Numbered from the stretch's first letter, positions 1 to 8,864 are shown. The stretch is DNA of 64,000 bases from Halomonas sp. Y3 (GCF_024137965.1 NZ_CP099975.1:3410001-3474000); one strand, 5' to 3'. Notes: a model not told the origin generated them from the sequence alone. Numbers and translations: made by a program.

Positions 1-151
1 TGATACAGCGCAGCAAGGTCGATTTCCCGGAGCCAGAAGGGCCCACCAGCACCACTACCTCCCCGCGGCGCACCTCCAGATCAACCTCATCAATCACTTT
101 CAGTGAGCCGAAGTGTTTGGAAACATTGTGAAATTTAATAATGGCGCTCAT
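1..151 (-). CDS. Polar amino-acid ABC transporter ATP-binding protein (N-terminal part)
   Basis: Only the first 50 or so codons lie in the window; the gene runs off the left edge. The translation has the start of an ABC ATPase fold, with Walker [10 protein letters not shown] at residues 37-45 followed by LLRC. This is typical of the GlnQ/HisP family, which powers uptake of polar amino acids at the inner membrane. Its ATG overlaps the stop of the upstream permease gene (ATGA), so the two are translationally coupled. The exact substrate cannot be read from this fragment. Confidence 0.9.
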   Translation of the reverse strand, partial: MSAIIKFHNVSKHFGSLKVIDEVDLEVRRGEVVVLVGPSGSGKSTLLRCI

Positions 152-804
152 AGAATTCTCATCCGCTTCTCGATCATCCGCAGGATCATCGTCAGGGTGC
201 CGGTCATGATCAGGTAGAAAACCGCCACTGCCGTCCAGATTTCCACGGCGCGAAAGTTGGCTGCCATGATCTCTTGACCGGTTCGTGTGAGTTCGCTCAC
301 CCCAATCACAATGAACAGCGACGTATCCTTGAGGCTGACAATACACTGGTTGCCCAGGGGCGGAATCAGTCGGCGAAAGGCCAGCGGCCCCACGATGTAG
401 ACGATGACTTTCCAGCGCGGCAGTCCGATCGAGAGGCCTGCCTCGGTCAGGCCCTTGGAAATCGACAGCACCGCCCCACGGACGATCTCGGCAATATAGG
501 CGCCCGCATTTATCATGATCGCCAGAATCGCCGTGGTCATCGGATCAATACGGATACTGGCCAGCACGGGAAGCGCAAAGTAAAGAAACATCACCTGGAC
601 AACGATAGGCGTGCCGCGAATCACCTCGACGTAAACGAAGGCGAGGCCATTGATGACATGCCCACCGTAGGCGCGCATCAGACCAACGATGGCACCGATC
701 AGCATGCCGCCTGCCAGTCCCATTACGGTGATATAGAGCGTGACCCTGGCCCCGTCCATCAAATGGGGCAGGAATCCGGAGATGATGGACCAATCGACAT
801 TCAT
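148..804 (-). CDS. Polar amino-acid ABC transporter permease (GlnP/HisM family)
   Basis: A 218-residue inner-membrane permease, the usual length for GlnP-type proteins. Hydrophobic segments start near residue 20. The cytoplasmic EAA loop that contacts the ATPase is visible at about residues 121-150 ([11 protein letters not shown] then P..L). The ATG at 804 is chosen over an earlier in-frame Met because the family begins just before the first membrane segment. The gene lies between the binding-protein gene, 78 bp upstream, and the ATPase gene, which it overlaps by 4 bp. Together they form a three-gene importer operon. Glutamine, glutamate and other polar amino acids are all possible substrates. 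Confidence 0.9.
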   Translation of the reverse strand: MNVDWSIISGFLPHLMDGARVTLYITVMGLAGGMLIGAIVGLMRAYGGHVINGLAFVYVEVIRGTPIVVQVMFLYFALPVLASIRIDPMTTAILAIMINAGAYIAEIVRGAVLSISKGLTEAGLSIGLPRWKVIVYIVGPLAFRRLIPPLGNQCIVSLKDTSLFIVIGVSELTRTGQEIMAANFRAVEIWTAVAVFYLIMTGTLTMILRMIEKRMRIL

Positions 805-882
805 GCTCGAACCCCCGAGTTTCAATTTCGAGCGGGCGGGACACCCCACCAGCTCGGTGCTTTCTAGCAGGTGAAAGGAGGG

Positions 883-1620
883 TTACTGAGCGCCATCTTC
901 GCCGAACCACTTGGCGTAGATTTCGTCGTAACGGCCATCTTCGCGCATGGATGCCAGCACGGCATTGACCGGCTCGACCAACTCACTGCCCTTGGGGAAA
1001 GCAATACCGTACTCATGCGCCATCATCTGCTCACCGACGGCCTTCACCTGGCCATCGCCGGCCGTCGCGATGTAATAGAGCACATTGGGCGTATCATGCA
1101 TGGCCGCATCGACTCGCCCGGTCCGTAGCTCGAGATAGGCGTTATCGATGTTGGGAAACTGGCGCAGCTCGGTGTCGGTGAAATTCTCTCGAGCATAATC
1201 CGCCGCAGAGGTACCGGTACGCACGGCGAGGGTCTTGCCAGCTAGATCTTCGGCGCCTGTAATATCGCTATCCGCCGGCACCATAATTCGGAAACCGCTC
1301 TCATAGTAGCCGTCCGAAAAATCGATGACCTCGGCACGATCGGGTCGAATCGTGATGCCGGCGAGCGCAACATCGATCTGGCCAGTCTGCAGGCCGGGAA
1401 TGATGCCGTTGAAGTCCATCGGCCGCAGCTCGTACTCGAGGTCCAGCTCATCGGAAATGATCTTCCACATATCGATGTCAAAACCGACATATTCACCATC
1501 CTGCATAAACTCGAAAGGGACGAAGGCCGTATCGGTGGCCACTACCAGACGGTCGGCCTTAGCGGTAACAGCGGCTAGAGAGAGTGCGGCGGCAGCCATC
1601 CAGGTTGTCGGCTTTTTCAT
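883..1620 (-). CDS. Periplasmic amino-acid-binding protein of the ABC importer (GlnH-like)
   Basis: A 245-residue type II periplasmic binding protein. Residues 1-22 form a Sec signal peptide ending in AKA, and the mature protein begins [21 protein letters not shown] and the RTGTSAADY region are the family's ligand-pocket signatures. The start at 1620 is chosen because GAGGAA lies 8-9 bases upstream; longer in-frame starts would precede the signal peptide. It captures the ligand and delivers it to the permease encoded just downstream. The name glnH is avoided because specificity is not visible. Confidence 0.92.
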   Translation of the reverse strand: MKKPTTWMAAAALSLAAVTAKADRLVVATDTAFVPFEFMQDGEYVGFDIDMWKIISDELDLEYELRPMDFNGIIPGLQTGQIDVALAGITIRPDRAEVIDFSDGYYESGFRIMVPADSDITGAEDLAGKTLAVRTGTSAADYARENFTDTELRQFPNIDNAYLELRTGRVDAAMHDTPNVLYYIATAGDGQVKAVGEQMMAHEYGIAFPKGSELVEPVNAVLASMREDGRYDEIYAKWFGEDGAQ

Positions 1621-1718
1621 GGAAGCGTTCCTCATCACTATTGATGTTGTTTGGGCAACGGAGGAGGAGCCTGACTGCCGCCATTGTGGGTGGTCGCGAT
1701 TCGGCAGCGCCAAGTCCT

Positions 1719-1762
1719 GCAACTATATTTGCACATGATTTCACTCCGGGCAAATATTTGCA
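1719..1762 (-). promoter_or_regulatory. Repeated TGCAAATAT dyads upstream of the ABC importer operon
   Basis: Two related AT-rich dyads lie in the leader of the importer operon. One is the perfect palindrome GCAAATATTTGC at 1750-1761. The other is GCAACTATATTTGCA at 1719-1733. On the minus strand both read TGCAAATAT followed by TTGC, and their centres are about three helical turns apart. That arrangement suggests an operator for a dimeric regulator. No regulator is identified and the function is inferred only from position and repetition. Confidence 0.35.
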
Positions 1763-1769
1763 TCAAGAA

Positions 1770-1788
1770 GGCGCGACAGTCTCGCGCC
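1770..1788 (-). terminator. Possible intrinsic terminator after argA
   Basis: A perfect 7-bp stem (GGCGCGA / TCGCGCC) with a 5-base loop lies about 45 bp after the argA stop. Reading on the minus strand it is followed by TTCTTG, a short T-rich tract. It would separate argA from the importer operon. The U-tract is weak, so confidence is moderate. Confidence 0.4.
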
Positions 1789-1831
1789 GGCAGGCTTCTG
1801 CTACCGGCGGCGTCTCAGGGTAAGGCAGCGC

Positions 1832-3172
1832 TCAGGCCAGCGCCTTGATCAGCACCTTGGACTTGCGGGCATGGTTGTAGGTATCACGCTTGAGCGGCGG
1901 CAGCGCCTCGATCTCGGCCAGGCGAAAGCCGTGCTCGAAGAACCAGTGGGCGGTATGGGTGGTCAGGGCGAAGAGTGAGTCGAGCCCGCGACGGCGCGCA
2001 CGCCGCTCGATGTCCGCCAGCAACAGCTCGCCTCGACTGCCGCCCCGGTAGTCATCATGGACCGCCACGCAGGCCAGCTCACCCATGTCGGCGTCATTGA
2101 AGGTGTGCAGGGCGGCGCAGCCGATGATCATGCCGTCGCGCTCGATCACCAGGTAGTCATCGATCTCGTGCTCGAGGCGCTCCCGAGAGCGCGGCACCAG
2201 CATGCCGCGATGCTCCAGGGGTTCAAGCAGCTCCAGCAGGCCGCCGATATCGGCCAGCTCCGCCGGCCGCAGCTGCTCGTAGCGGTGCTGAGTGATCATG
2301 GTCCCCACCCCGTCGCGGGTGAAGAGCTCGCCCAGCAGGGCGTCGTGATCGTGCCAGGAGAGCAGGTGGGTCCGGGCCACGCCGTGACGGGCGGCCTGGC
2401 AGGCCGCCTCGAGATGCCGCGCCAGCTCGCTGCCCGGCTCAGCGCCGGCCAGCAGCGGCTCGGCCTCGGCGGGGGTCAGCTGACGCTGCATCTGACCGCT
2501 CTGGTCGAACAGCCCACAGGCTTCCCCCAGCAGGATCAGCTTGTCGGCGGAAAGCGCCATGGCGGCATGCTGGGCCACGTCCGAGGCGTTGAGGTCGAAG
2601 ACCTCACCGGTGCTCGAGAACCCCAGGGGCGGCAGCACCACCAGCGAGCCCCGCTCCAGCAGTCCCTGAATGGCGGTGGCGCGCACCCGACGCACCTCAC
2701 CGCTGCGGTCGAAGTCGACCCCGTCGCGCACCCCCAGCGGCTTGGCCATCACCAGGTTGCCGGAGACCGCGGTCAGCTCGACCCCGTGCATCGGGGTATT
2801 GGGCAGGCCCAGCGACAGCCGTGCCTCGAGCCAGAGCCGCTGCTCGGCGGCGGTCCGCTCGATGACACCCATCACCGCCTCGTCGGCGATCCAGCGCCCC
2901 TGATGCAGAGACGGGGTGACCCCGGCGTCATCCAACGCCTGCTGCACCTGGGGACGAACACCGAACACCACCACCAGCCGCACCCCCAGGGTGTGCAGCA
3001 GCGCCAGGTCCTGGATCAGCTGCTCCCCTCGCCCGCGCGCCATGGCCTCGCCCTCGATCAGAATGACGAAGGTGCGCCCGCGGTGGGCGTTGATATAGGG
3101 CGACGAGTTGCGAAACCAGTCGACAAAGGGGAAACGAGTGTCCAAGGCAACCCTCTTCGGCAGCGGATGCAT
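1832..3172 (-). CDS. argA: Amino-acid N-acetyltransferase (N-acetylglutamate synthase)
   Basis: A 446-residue protein, close to the 430-445 usual for bifunctional-fold ArgA. It makes N-acetylglutamate from glutamate and acetyl-CoA, the first step of arginine synthesis, in the cytoplasm. The N-terminal amino-acid-kinase-like domain (about residues 15-280) has FRNSSPYINAHRG, typical of ArgA, and normally carries arginine feedback inhibition. The C-terminal GNAT domain (about 295-440) has ACVAVHDDYRGGSRGE, the acetyl-CoA-binding loop. The start at 3172 gives the standard N-terminus; the reading frame stays open further upstream into the neighbouring gene but has no family similarity there. Confidence 0.95.
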   Translation of the reverse strand: MHPLPKRVALDTRFPFVDWFRNSSPYINAHRGRTFVILIEGEAMARGRGEQLIQDLALLHTLGVRLVVVFGVRPQVQQALDDAGVTPSLHQGRWIADEAVMGVIERTAAEQRLWLEARLSLGLPNTPMHGVELTAVSGNLVMAKPLGVRDGVDFDRSGEVRRVRATAIQGLLERGSLVVLPPLGFSSTGEVFDLNASDVAQHAAMALSADKLILLGEACGLFDQSGQMQRQLTPAEAEPLLAGAEPGSELARHLEAACQAARHGVARTHLLSWHDHDALLGELFTRDGVGTMITQHRYEQLRPAELADIGGLLELLEPLEHRGMLVPRSRERLEHEIDDYLVIERDGMIIGCAALHTFNDADMGELACVAVHDDYRGGSRGELLLADIERRARRRGLDSLFALTTHTAHWFFEHGFRLAEIEALPPLKRDTYNHARKSKVLIKALA

Positions 3173-3244
3173 GAGTGTCAGGCAGACGTTCGAGAATAGC
3201 AGAGCCGGGAAACCCGCGGCACCACCGGCAGGCAGGAAGCGGCA

Positions 3245-3267
3245 GGGCCCGCGATGCGAGCGGGCCC
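3245..3267 (-). terminator. GC-rich hairpin after the phosphate transporter gene
   Basis: An 8-bp perfect stem GGGCCCGC / GCGGGCCC with a 7-base loop lies just after the stop of the PiT transporter gene and before argA. It has no convincing U-tract, so it may act as an RNA 3'-end stabiliser rather than an intrinsic terminator. Confidence 0.4.
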
Positions 3268-3279
3268 CGGGTCCGAGGC

Positions 3280-4545
3280 CTAGCCGAAGATTCCCTTGAA
3301 GGTAAAGAAGAAGAGGATGGAGAGGATGGCGCCGGCCGGCAGGGTGATCAGCCAGGACATCACGATGGTGCCGATCACGCTCAGGTTGAGTGCCGCCATG
3401 CCGCGGGCCAGCCCCACCCCCAGCACCGCCCCCACCAGGGTGTGGGTGGTGGAGATGGGCAGGCCGGTGCCCGAGGCGAGCACCACGGTGGAGGCGGCCG
3501 CCAGGGTGGCGGCGAAGCCGCGGCTCGGGGTCAGCTCGGTGATGCCGGTCCCCACGGTGGCGATGACCTTGTGGCCATAGGTGACCAGGCCGAAGACGAT
3601 GCCACCGCCGCCCAGCACCAGCACCCACCAGGGCACCAGGGCGGCGCTGTCGATGACGCCGTCGCTGCGCACCACGCTGATCACCGCCGCCAGCGGCCCC
3701 ACGGCGTTGGCCACGTCGTTGGAGCCGTGGGCGAAGGCCATGGCGCAGGCGGTAAAGATCATCAGCACGCCGAAGACCCGCTCCACGTTGCTGAAGCCGA
3801 AGTGGTCGTCGGCACGGCGCTCGTACTTGACGCGCCGCTCCATGAGGATGCCGAGCCCCATGATGGCCAGCCCCAGCAGGATGGCGAGCAGGAAGCTCTG
3901 GCCGAAGCTGAGGTCGAGGCCCACATGGGTCAGGCCCTTGGTCAGGGTCACCATGGCGACGATAAAGCCCACCAGGAAGACGTAGACCGGCACATAGCGC
4001 TTGGCGGCGGCGAAGGGGTCATGGGACTCGAAGATGAGGTGCTGCACCGACTTGAAGAGCACGAAGGCGATGGTGCCCGCCAGCACCGGCGAGACCACCC
4101 AGCTCGAGGCGATGGTGCCCACCTTCCCCCAGGCCACCGCCTCCATGCCCAGGCCCACGGCGCCGAAGCCGACGATGGCACCGACGATGGAGTGGGTGGT
4201 GGAGACCGGCCAACCCTTGGCGGAGGCCACCATCAGCCAGATGGCCGCGGCCAGCAGCGCCGAGAGCATGCCGTAGACCAGGAACTGGGGATCCGCATCG
4301 AGCAGCTCGGGGTCGATGATGCCGCCGCGAATGGTGGCCGTGACCTCGCCCCCGGCCAGCCAGGCGCCGAGAAACTCGAAGATGACGGCGATGATGATCG
4401 CCTGCTTGATGGTGATGGCCTTCGAGCCCACCGAGGTGCCCATGGCGTTGGCCACGTCGTTGGCACCGACGCCCCAGGCCATGAAGAAGCCGAACAGGCA
4501 GGCAAGAATGATGAAGACTTCGCCGTGCTGCGCGATGATCGACAT
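3280..4545 (-). CDS. Inorganic phosphate transporter, PiT family
   Basis: A 421-residue integral membrane protein with about ten hydrophobic segments. The duplicated PiT signatures are clear: GANDVANAMGTSVG near residue 27 and GSNDVANAVGP in the second half, each accompanied by an STTHS/STTHT motif. PiT proteins are low-affinity symporters of metal-phosphate with protons or sodium. The gene is directly downstream of a DUF47/PhoU-like gene on the same strand, the usual pairing for this family. Whether the coupling ion is H+ or Na+ cannot be decided from the sequence. Confidence 0.93.
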   Translation of the reverse strand: MSIIAQHGEVFIILACLFGFFMAWGVGANDVANAMGTSVGSKAITIKQAIIIAVIFEFLGAWLAGGEVTATIRGGIIDPELLDADPQFLVYGMLSALLAAAIWLMVASAKGWPVSTTHSIVGAIVGFGAVGLGMEAVAWGKVGTIASSWVVSPVLAGTIAFVLFKSVQHLIFESHDPFAAAKRYVPVYVFLVGFIVAMVTLTKGLTHVGLDLSFGQSFLLAILLGLAIMGLGILMERRVKYERRADDHFGFSNVERVFGVLMIFTACAMAFAHGSNDVANAVGPLAAVISVVRSDGVIDSAALVPWWVLVLGGGGIVFGLVTYGHKVIATVGTGITELTPSRGFAATLAAASTVVLASGTGLPISTTHTLVGAVLGVGLARGMAALNLSVIGTIVMSWLITLPAGAILSILFFFTFKGIFG

Positions 4546-4586
4546 AGGGGTTGGTTCCTATGTGGCTTGTCGAGAGTGGCGTGCGA

Positions 4587-4613
4587 TGCCTGCCCGGCGG
4601 CGCCGGGCAGGCA
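4587..4613 (-). terminator. Strong hairpin between the DUF47 gene and the PiT gene
   Basis: A perfect 12-bp inverted repeat (TGCCTGCCCGGC / GCCGGGCAGGCA, 3-base loop) starts nine bases after the DUF47 stop and lies within the 76-bp gap to the PiT gene. There is no U-run on the minus strand. It could reduce read-through or protect the DUF47 message and so set different levels for the two proteins. Confidence 0.45.
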
Positions 4614-4621
4614 AGATGGGG

Positions 4622-5302
4622 TCAGCGGGCCGTCAGGATCTGCAGACGGCTGCCGACGCGCTCGGCGCGATCGGAGAGCTCTCCGACCCAGTCGATGATC
4701 TTGTAGAGGAAGACCACATCCACCGGCGGCAGCTCGCTCTCCAGCTCGAAGAGCTGGCGGCGAATCGCCACCTGCTGGCCATCGGCCTGCTGCTCGAGGG
4801 TGTGCAGCTCGCGGATCAGGCGATGCATGACGTCGGAGACGTTGCGCCCGAAGCCGGACTCGAGGAGCGCCTCGAGCTCCTCCATGGCCTCCCGGGCCTG
4901 GGCGACGCAGGCCACCGCGGTGCGCATGTAGTCGCGCATGGGACCGGCCAGGGGCTCGGGCATCTGCATGCTGCGGCCGAGCATGATGCCGGTGATGTCG
5001 CGCACCTTGTTGGCCATCTTGTCCTGCACGCTGACCAGCTCAAGCAGGTCGGTGCGGGAGACGGGCAGGAAGAGGGTATTGGGCAGGTTGAGGCGCAGCT
5101 CGGTCTTGAGCTCGTCGGCCTCGTGCTCCAGCCGGGTGATGGTCTCGCGGACCCTCGCGGCCTCGGTCCAGTCGCCGGCCAGGGTGGCCTCGAAGAAGGG
5201 CAGCAGCTGGTCGGCGCACTCGTTGGCCTTGACGATATGCGCCAGCAGCGGCTGGAATGGCGAGCGACCGAACATCGCCGAGAATGGGTTGGGTGTCACC
5301 AT
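4622..5302 (-). CDS. DUF47 family PhoU-like protein, partner of PiT transporter
   Basis: A 226-residue all-helical protein of the DUF47 (PhoU-related) family, normal in length. It starts with the family-typical NPFSAMFGRSPFQPLLAH and contains the HEADELK segment that resembles the PhoU metal-binding E/D-rich helices. No membrane segment is present, so it is cytoplasmic or membrane-associated through its partner. DUF47 genes are nearly always next to a PiT transporter, as here, and are thought to modulate phosphate uptake. The molecular activity is not established. Confidence 0.9.
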   Translation of the reverse strand: MVTPNPFSAMFGRSPFQPLLAHIVKANECADQLLPFFEATLAGDWTEAARVRETITRLEHEADELKTELRLNLPNTLFLPVSRTDLLELVSVQDKMANKVRDITGIMLGRSMQMPEPLAGPMRDYMRTAVACVAQAREAMEELEALLESGFGRNVSDVMHRLIRELHTLEQQADGQQVAIRRQLFELESELPPVDVVFLYKIIDWVGELSDRAERVGSRLQILTAR

Positions 5303-5405
5303 GGAATTCTGTCGGCTTGGGGAATGGCGGCGACAGTATAGAGCCCCCCTCCGGCAGCGTCATGAAAAAATCCTCCAGAATTCATCACAGCGAGACACCA
5401 TTGTC

Positions 5406-6272
5406 ATGAGTCACGAGATCGAGCTGAAGCTCGCCCTGGGGCCGGAAGGGCCGGACGCCTTGCGCCAGCACCCGCTGCTGGCGGAACAGGCGCCGGTCGC
5501 CCGGCGCCTCGGCAACACCTATTTCGACACCCCGGAAGGCGACCTGGAGGCGGCGCGCATGGCGCTGCGCCTGCGGCGCATCGACGGGCGCACCCTGCAG
5601 ACCGTCAAGACCAGCGGCGAGGGGGGCGGCGGCCTCTCGCGGCGCGGCGAGTGGGAGTGGGAGGTGCCAGGCCCCGAACTCGACCTGGCGGGCCTCGCCG
5701 GGCTGCCGCCGGCGACCCTGGGCCGCGGGGTGCTGTCGCGGCTCAGACCGCGCTTCACCACCGACTTCCGCCGGGAGAGCTGGCAGCTGGCCCACGTCGG
5801 GGCTCGCATCGAGGTGGCCCTGGACGAGGGGGAGATCCTGGCCGACGGCCGGCGGGTGGCGATCCGCGAGCTGGAACTCGAGCTCAAGGCCGGCGAGCCG
5901 GAAGCGCTCTGGTCCCTGGCCGAGGCCCTGGCCGAGTCGGTGCCGCTGCGCCCGGCGGATACCAGCAAGGCGGCCCGGGGCGGCGCCCTGCTGCGCGGTA
6001 CCTGGAAGCTCCCCGAGGGCGTAGCACCCTCCGCCTGGCTGCAGCGCGCCGTGGTGGCCCTGGACGCCCTGGCCGATACCGGCGAGGCGCACTGGCGGGA
6101 GGCGGCCCGGGACGCCCTGAGCGGGCTGGCCGAGGCGAGCGGCGGCGAACTCGGCGAGGCGGCCCGGCGGCTGGCCGAGGGGCTGAACCGCGCCGACTGG
6201 CTGGCGCCCCCCTTCGGCCTCGACTTCCTGCGCCTGGCCCGCCGGCTGCCCGCCGACCGCCCGCTGGGCTGA
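5406..6272 (+). CDS. CYTH-domain protein, probable inorganic triphosphatase
   Basis: A 288-residue protein starting MSHEIELKL, the ExExK signature (residues 4-8) of the CYTH triphosphate-tunnel metalloenzymes. Further tunnel residues are seen in LRLRRIDG, TVKTSG and IRELELELK. The E. coli relative YgiF hydrolyses inorganic triphosphate and carries a full CHAD domain of about 200 residues. Here only about 85 helical residues follow the CYTH domain (from about 205), so the CHAD part is short or degenerate. It is divergent from the DUF47-PiT genes, with 103 bp between start codons, which suits a phosphate-metabolism role. Confidence 0.88.
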   Translation: MSHEIELKLALGPEGPDALRQHPLLAEQAPVARRLGNTYFDTPEGDLEAARMALRLRRIDGRTLQTVKTSGEGGGGLSRRGEWEWEVPGPELDLAGLAGLPPATLGRGVLSRLRPRFTTDFRRESWQLAHVGARIEVALDEGEILADGRRVAIRELELELKAGEPEALWSLAEALAESVPLRPADTSKAARGGALLRGTWKLPEGVAPSAWLQRAVVALDALADTGEAHWREAARDALSGLAEASGGELGEAARRLAEGLNRADWLAPPFGLDFLRLARRLPADRPLG

Positions 6273-6314
6273 CTGGCGAGCCATCGGTGCCCCACCACCC
6301 ACGGAGAGAGCCTG

Positions 6315-7250
6315 ATGAACCTCGAGATCAGACCCGGCGGGGAAGGCCTGCGCACCCGCGCCTTCCAGATCATCTTCGAGTCGGATACCCCGGCGGCAAA
6401 GGGGTTCGATATCGCCCTGATCGTGATGATACTCGCCAGCGTGCTGGTGGTGATGCTCGACAGCGTGGCGGCCTATGCCGCTCGCTGGGGCGAGCTCTTC
6501 TTCTGGCTGGAGTGGGGCTTCACCATCGCCTTCACCATCGAGCTGGCGATCCGGCTCTACTGCCTGGAGCGACCGACGCAGTACCTGCGCAGCTTCTACG
6601 GGGTAGTGGATGTCATTGCGGTGCTGCCCACCTGGCTGGCGCTGATCGTCCCCGGCGCCCAGGCCCTGCTGATCGTGCGAGTGCTCAGGGTGCTGCGCAT
6701 CTTCCGCATCCTGCGCCTGATGCAGTTCGTCGGCGAGGGGCGGCTGCTGGTCGAGTCGCTGCGCCGCGCCCTGCACCCCATCTTCCTGTTCCTGCTCACC
6801 GTCCTCTTTCTGGTCACCATCTTCGCCTCGCTGATCTACCTGATCGAGCCCGCCGAGGCCGGTTTCACCAGCATTCCCCAGGCCATCTACTGGGCCATCG
6901 TCACCCTCACCACGGTGGGCTACGGCGATATCGTGCCGGTCACCCCCCTGGGCCAGGGGCTCTCGATGATGGTGATGCTCACCGGCTACTCGATCATCGT
7001 GGTGCCCACTGGGGTCTTCTCCGCCCAGGTGATCCGCTCGATCCGGGAGGAGCGCTACTCCGACGAGGCCTGCCCAGGCTGCGGGCATGACAGGCACGAG
7101 CGAGGCGCCAGGTACTGCCTGAAGTGCGGCACCTGGCTCGACGAGGAGTCGCCGGACCCGCACCTTTCCGAGGAGGAGCGGGCGGCCTGGCACGAGGCCC
7201 GCAAGGAGAGCGACGCGGATGGCCAGGAGGGCGAGACGCCGCCGGGCTGA
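6315..7250 (+). CDS. Voltage-sensor potassium channel with C-terminal zinc-ribbon-like tail
   Basis: A 311-residue ion-channel protein. Six hydrophobic segments are followed by a cytoplasmic tail. The S4-like helix at about residues 118-136 has arginines every third position (VRVLRVLRIFRILRL), a voltage sensor. The pore loop carries the K+ filter TTVGYGD at about 199-205. The last 60 residues are hydrophilic and contain CPGCG and, 12 residues after its second cysteine, CLKC, a CxxC-x12-CxxC zinc-ribbon pattern. That tail is unusual for a Kch/KvAP-type channel and could sense metal or redox state. AGAGAG lies a few bases before the ATG. Confidence 0.9.
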   Translation: MNLEIRPGGEGLRTRAFQIIFESDTPAAKGFDIALIVMILASVLVVMLDSVAAYAARWGELFFWLEWGFTIAFTIELAIRLYCLERPTQYLRSFYGVVDVIAVLPTWLALIVPGAQALLIVRVLRVLRIFRILRLMQFVGEGRLLVESLRRALHPIFLFLLTVLFLVTIFASLIYLIEPAEAGFTSIPQAIYWAIVTLTTVGYGDIVPVTPLGQGLSMMVMLTGYSIIVVPTGVFSAQVIRSIREERYSDEACPGCGHDRHERGARYCLKCGTWLDEESPDPHLSEEERAAWHEARKESDADGQEGETPPG

Positions 7251-7268
7251 GCCGGCGGCAGCGGGCCA

Positions 7269-7892
7269 CTACTCCCGGAAGGGCTCGACGTCGCCGCGTC
7301 CCTCGCGAAGGATCTTCGGGGGCAGCTCACGCAGATCCACCACGCTGGTGGGCTCCAGGTGGCAGGCGCCTCCGTCGATGATCAGGTCCAGATGGGCATC
7401 GAAGCGGTCGCGGATCTCCTCGGCGTCGGTCATCGGCAGGGTCTCGCCCACCGGGATCAGGGTGACGCTCATCAGCGGCTCGCCCAGCGCCTCGAGCAGC
7501 GCATGGGTGATGGCGTGATCCGGCACCCGCACCCCGATGGAGCGCCGCTTGGGGTGCAGCAGCAGCCGCGGCACCTCGTTGGTGGCCTGGAGGATAAAGG
7601 TATAGGCCCCCGGCGTGTGGGCCTTGAGCAGCCGGAAGACGGCGTTGTCCACCTTGGCGTAGGTGCCGATCTCGGAGAGGTCGGAGCAGACCAGGGTGAA
7701 GTTGTGCTTGTCATCCAGCGAACGCAGCCACTTGATCTTGTCGATGGCCTTCTTCTCGCCCAGGGAACAGCCCAGGGCATAGCCGGAATCGGTGGGATAG
7801 GCCACCACGCCGCCGGAGCGGATGATCTGGATCGCCTGGTCGATCAGACGCTTCTGGGGATTATCGGGGTGAAGCTGGAAGAACTGGCTCAT
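7269..7892 (-). CDS. yciO: YciO family protein (Sua5/YrdC-like)
   Basis: A 207-residue YrdC-fold protein matching YciO in length and order of motifs (PTDSGYALGCSLG, HNFTLVC, GAYTFILQAT, RRSIGVRVP). The family is related to TsaC/Sua5, which makes threonylcarbamoyl-AMP for tRNA t6A. YciO itself is a weak or accessory member whose role is unsettled. It lies 27 bp after a PHP phosphoesterase gene of the Rnm/YciV type on the same strand, the same pairing as in enterobacteria, which supports the assignment. Confidence 0.9.
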   Translation of the reverse strand: MSQFFQLHPDNPQKRLIDQAIQIIRSGGVVAYPTDSGYALGCSLGEKKAIDKIKWLRSLDDKHNFTLVCSDLSEIGTYAKVDNAVFRLLKAHTPGAYTFILQATNEVPRLLLHPKRRSIGVRVPDHAITHALLEALGEPLMSVTLIPVGETLPMTDAEEIRDRFDAHLDLIIDGGACHLEPTSVVDLRELPPKILREGRGDVEPFRE

Positions 7893-7919
7893 GGTGTCGC
7901 TCCCTGTGCAGTGGCCGTG

Positions 7920-8864
7920 TCATCGATCGTGAGACGCTAGCGCCCGGGCCGCGTCCGCCTCCGCCGGGCCGCCAGCGAAGCCGGCCAGCCGCGGGTGGGT
8001 CCAGACCGGCGGGGTGGCGGTGCGCGGTACCGGGCTCATGCTGCCCGGGGCCAGATGGCCGCCGGGAAAGTGAAAGTCGCTGCCCACCGAGGCGAGGAGC
8101 TCGCGCTCCTGGAGCTGGCGGGCGAGGTCACGGGTCGCATCGGGATTCTGGAAGCCGCTGACCAGCTCCGCCGCCTGACCGCCCGCTTCCCGGAAGGCGT
8201 CCAGCAAGAGGCCGCGCTTGCGCCGGGTCAGGCCGTGGCGCAGCGGATGGGCGAGCACCGCCACTCCACCGGCGTCCAGCACCCAGGCCACCGCCTCGCC
8301 GAGCTCCGGCCAGTGGGACTTGACGTCGCCGGCCTTGCCGTCGCCCAGGTGCTTCTTGAAGGCGGTGGCGATATCGGGCACCAGCCCCGCCGCCACCAGG
8401 GCCCGGGCGAAGTCCGGCCGCCCCAGGGGGCGCTCGCTGCCGGCCTCCTCGCGAGCCCGGGCCAGGGCGTCGGCGAGCCCCACCTTCTCCAGGCGCTCGG
8501 CGATCTTGTGTGCCCGCTGCTCGCGCGCCTCGGCCTGGGCCGCCAGCCCCTGGACCAGGGCGCCGCGAGCCCCCTCCGGCAGCAGCCCCACCACATGGAT
8601 ATTGTGGCCCCGCCAGCGGGTGGAGAGCTCGGTGCCGGGGATCAGCGTTAGTCCCTCGCGCCCTGCCGCGGCGGCGGCCTCGGCCACGCCGGCCAGGGTA
8701 TCATGGTCGGTAAGCGCCATATGGGTGAGCCCCCTGGCCTTGCAGAGGGCCACCAGCGCCGCAGGGGCCAGGGCGCCGTCCGAGGCGGTGGAGTGCATAT
8801 GCAGATCGACGGAGAGCGGTTCGGGCTCGCCTTCGAAACGAGCGGGAAGTGATGGCATTGGCAT
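7920..8864 (-). CDS. rnm: PHP-domain phosphoesterase, RNase AM / YciV type
   Basis: A 314-residue PHP protein. Metal-ligand motifs are visible in order: HMH at residues 22-24, TDHDT near 54, GTELS, AHPLRH in the middle, and SDFHFPG near 263. E. coli YciV (RNase AM, also called TrpH) is a 5'-3' exonuclease or 3',5'-nucleoside bisphosphate phosphatase acting on short RNA and pAp. The length is slightly above the usual 280-295 because of an N-terminal extension. A second in-frame Met two codons on is an alternative start. The neighbouring yciO and yciI genes match the enterobacterial neighbourhood. Confidence 0.88.
   Translation of the reverse strand: MPMPSLPARFEGEPEPLSVDLHMHSTASDGALAPAALVALCKARGLTHMALTDHDTLAGVAEAAAAAGREGLTLIPGTELSTRWRGHNIHVVGLLPEGARGALVQGLAAQAEAREQRAHKIAERLEKVGLADALARAREEAGSERPLGRPDFARALVAAGLVPDIATAFKKHLGDGKAGDVKSHWPELGEAVAWVLDAGGVAVLAHPLRHGLTRRKRGLLLDAFREAGGQAAELVSGFQNPDATRDLARQLQERELLASVGSDFHFPGGHLAPGSMSPVPRTATPPVWTHPRLAGFAGGPAEADAARALASHDR

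Noticed and set aside
5385..7193. A 602-codon open frame on the minus strand opposite the CYTH and channel genes
   Set aside because: The forward genes have clear family motifs and the antisense translation is compositionally odd, with no known domain.
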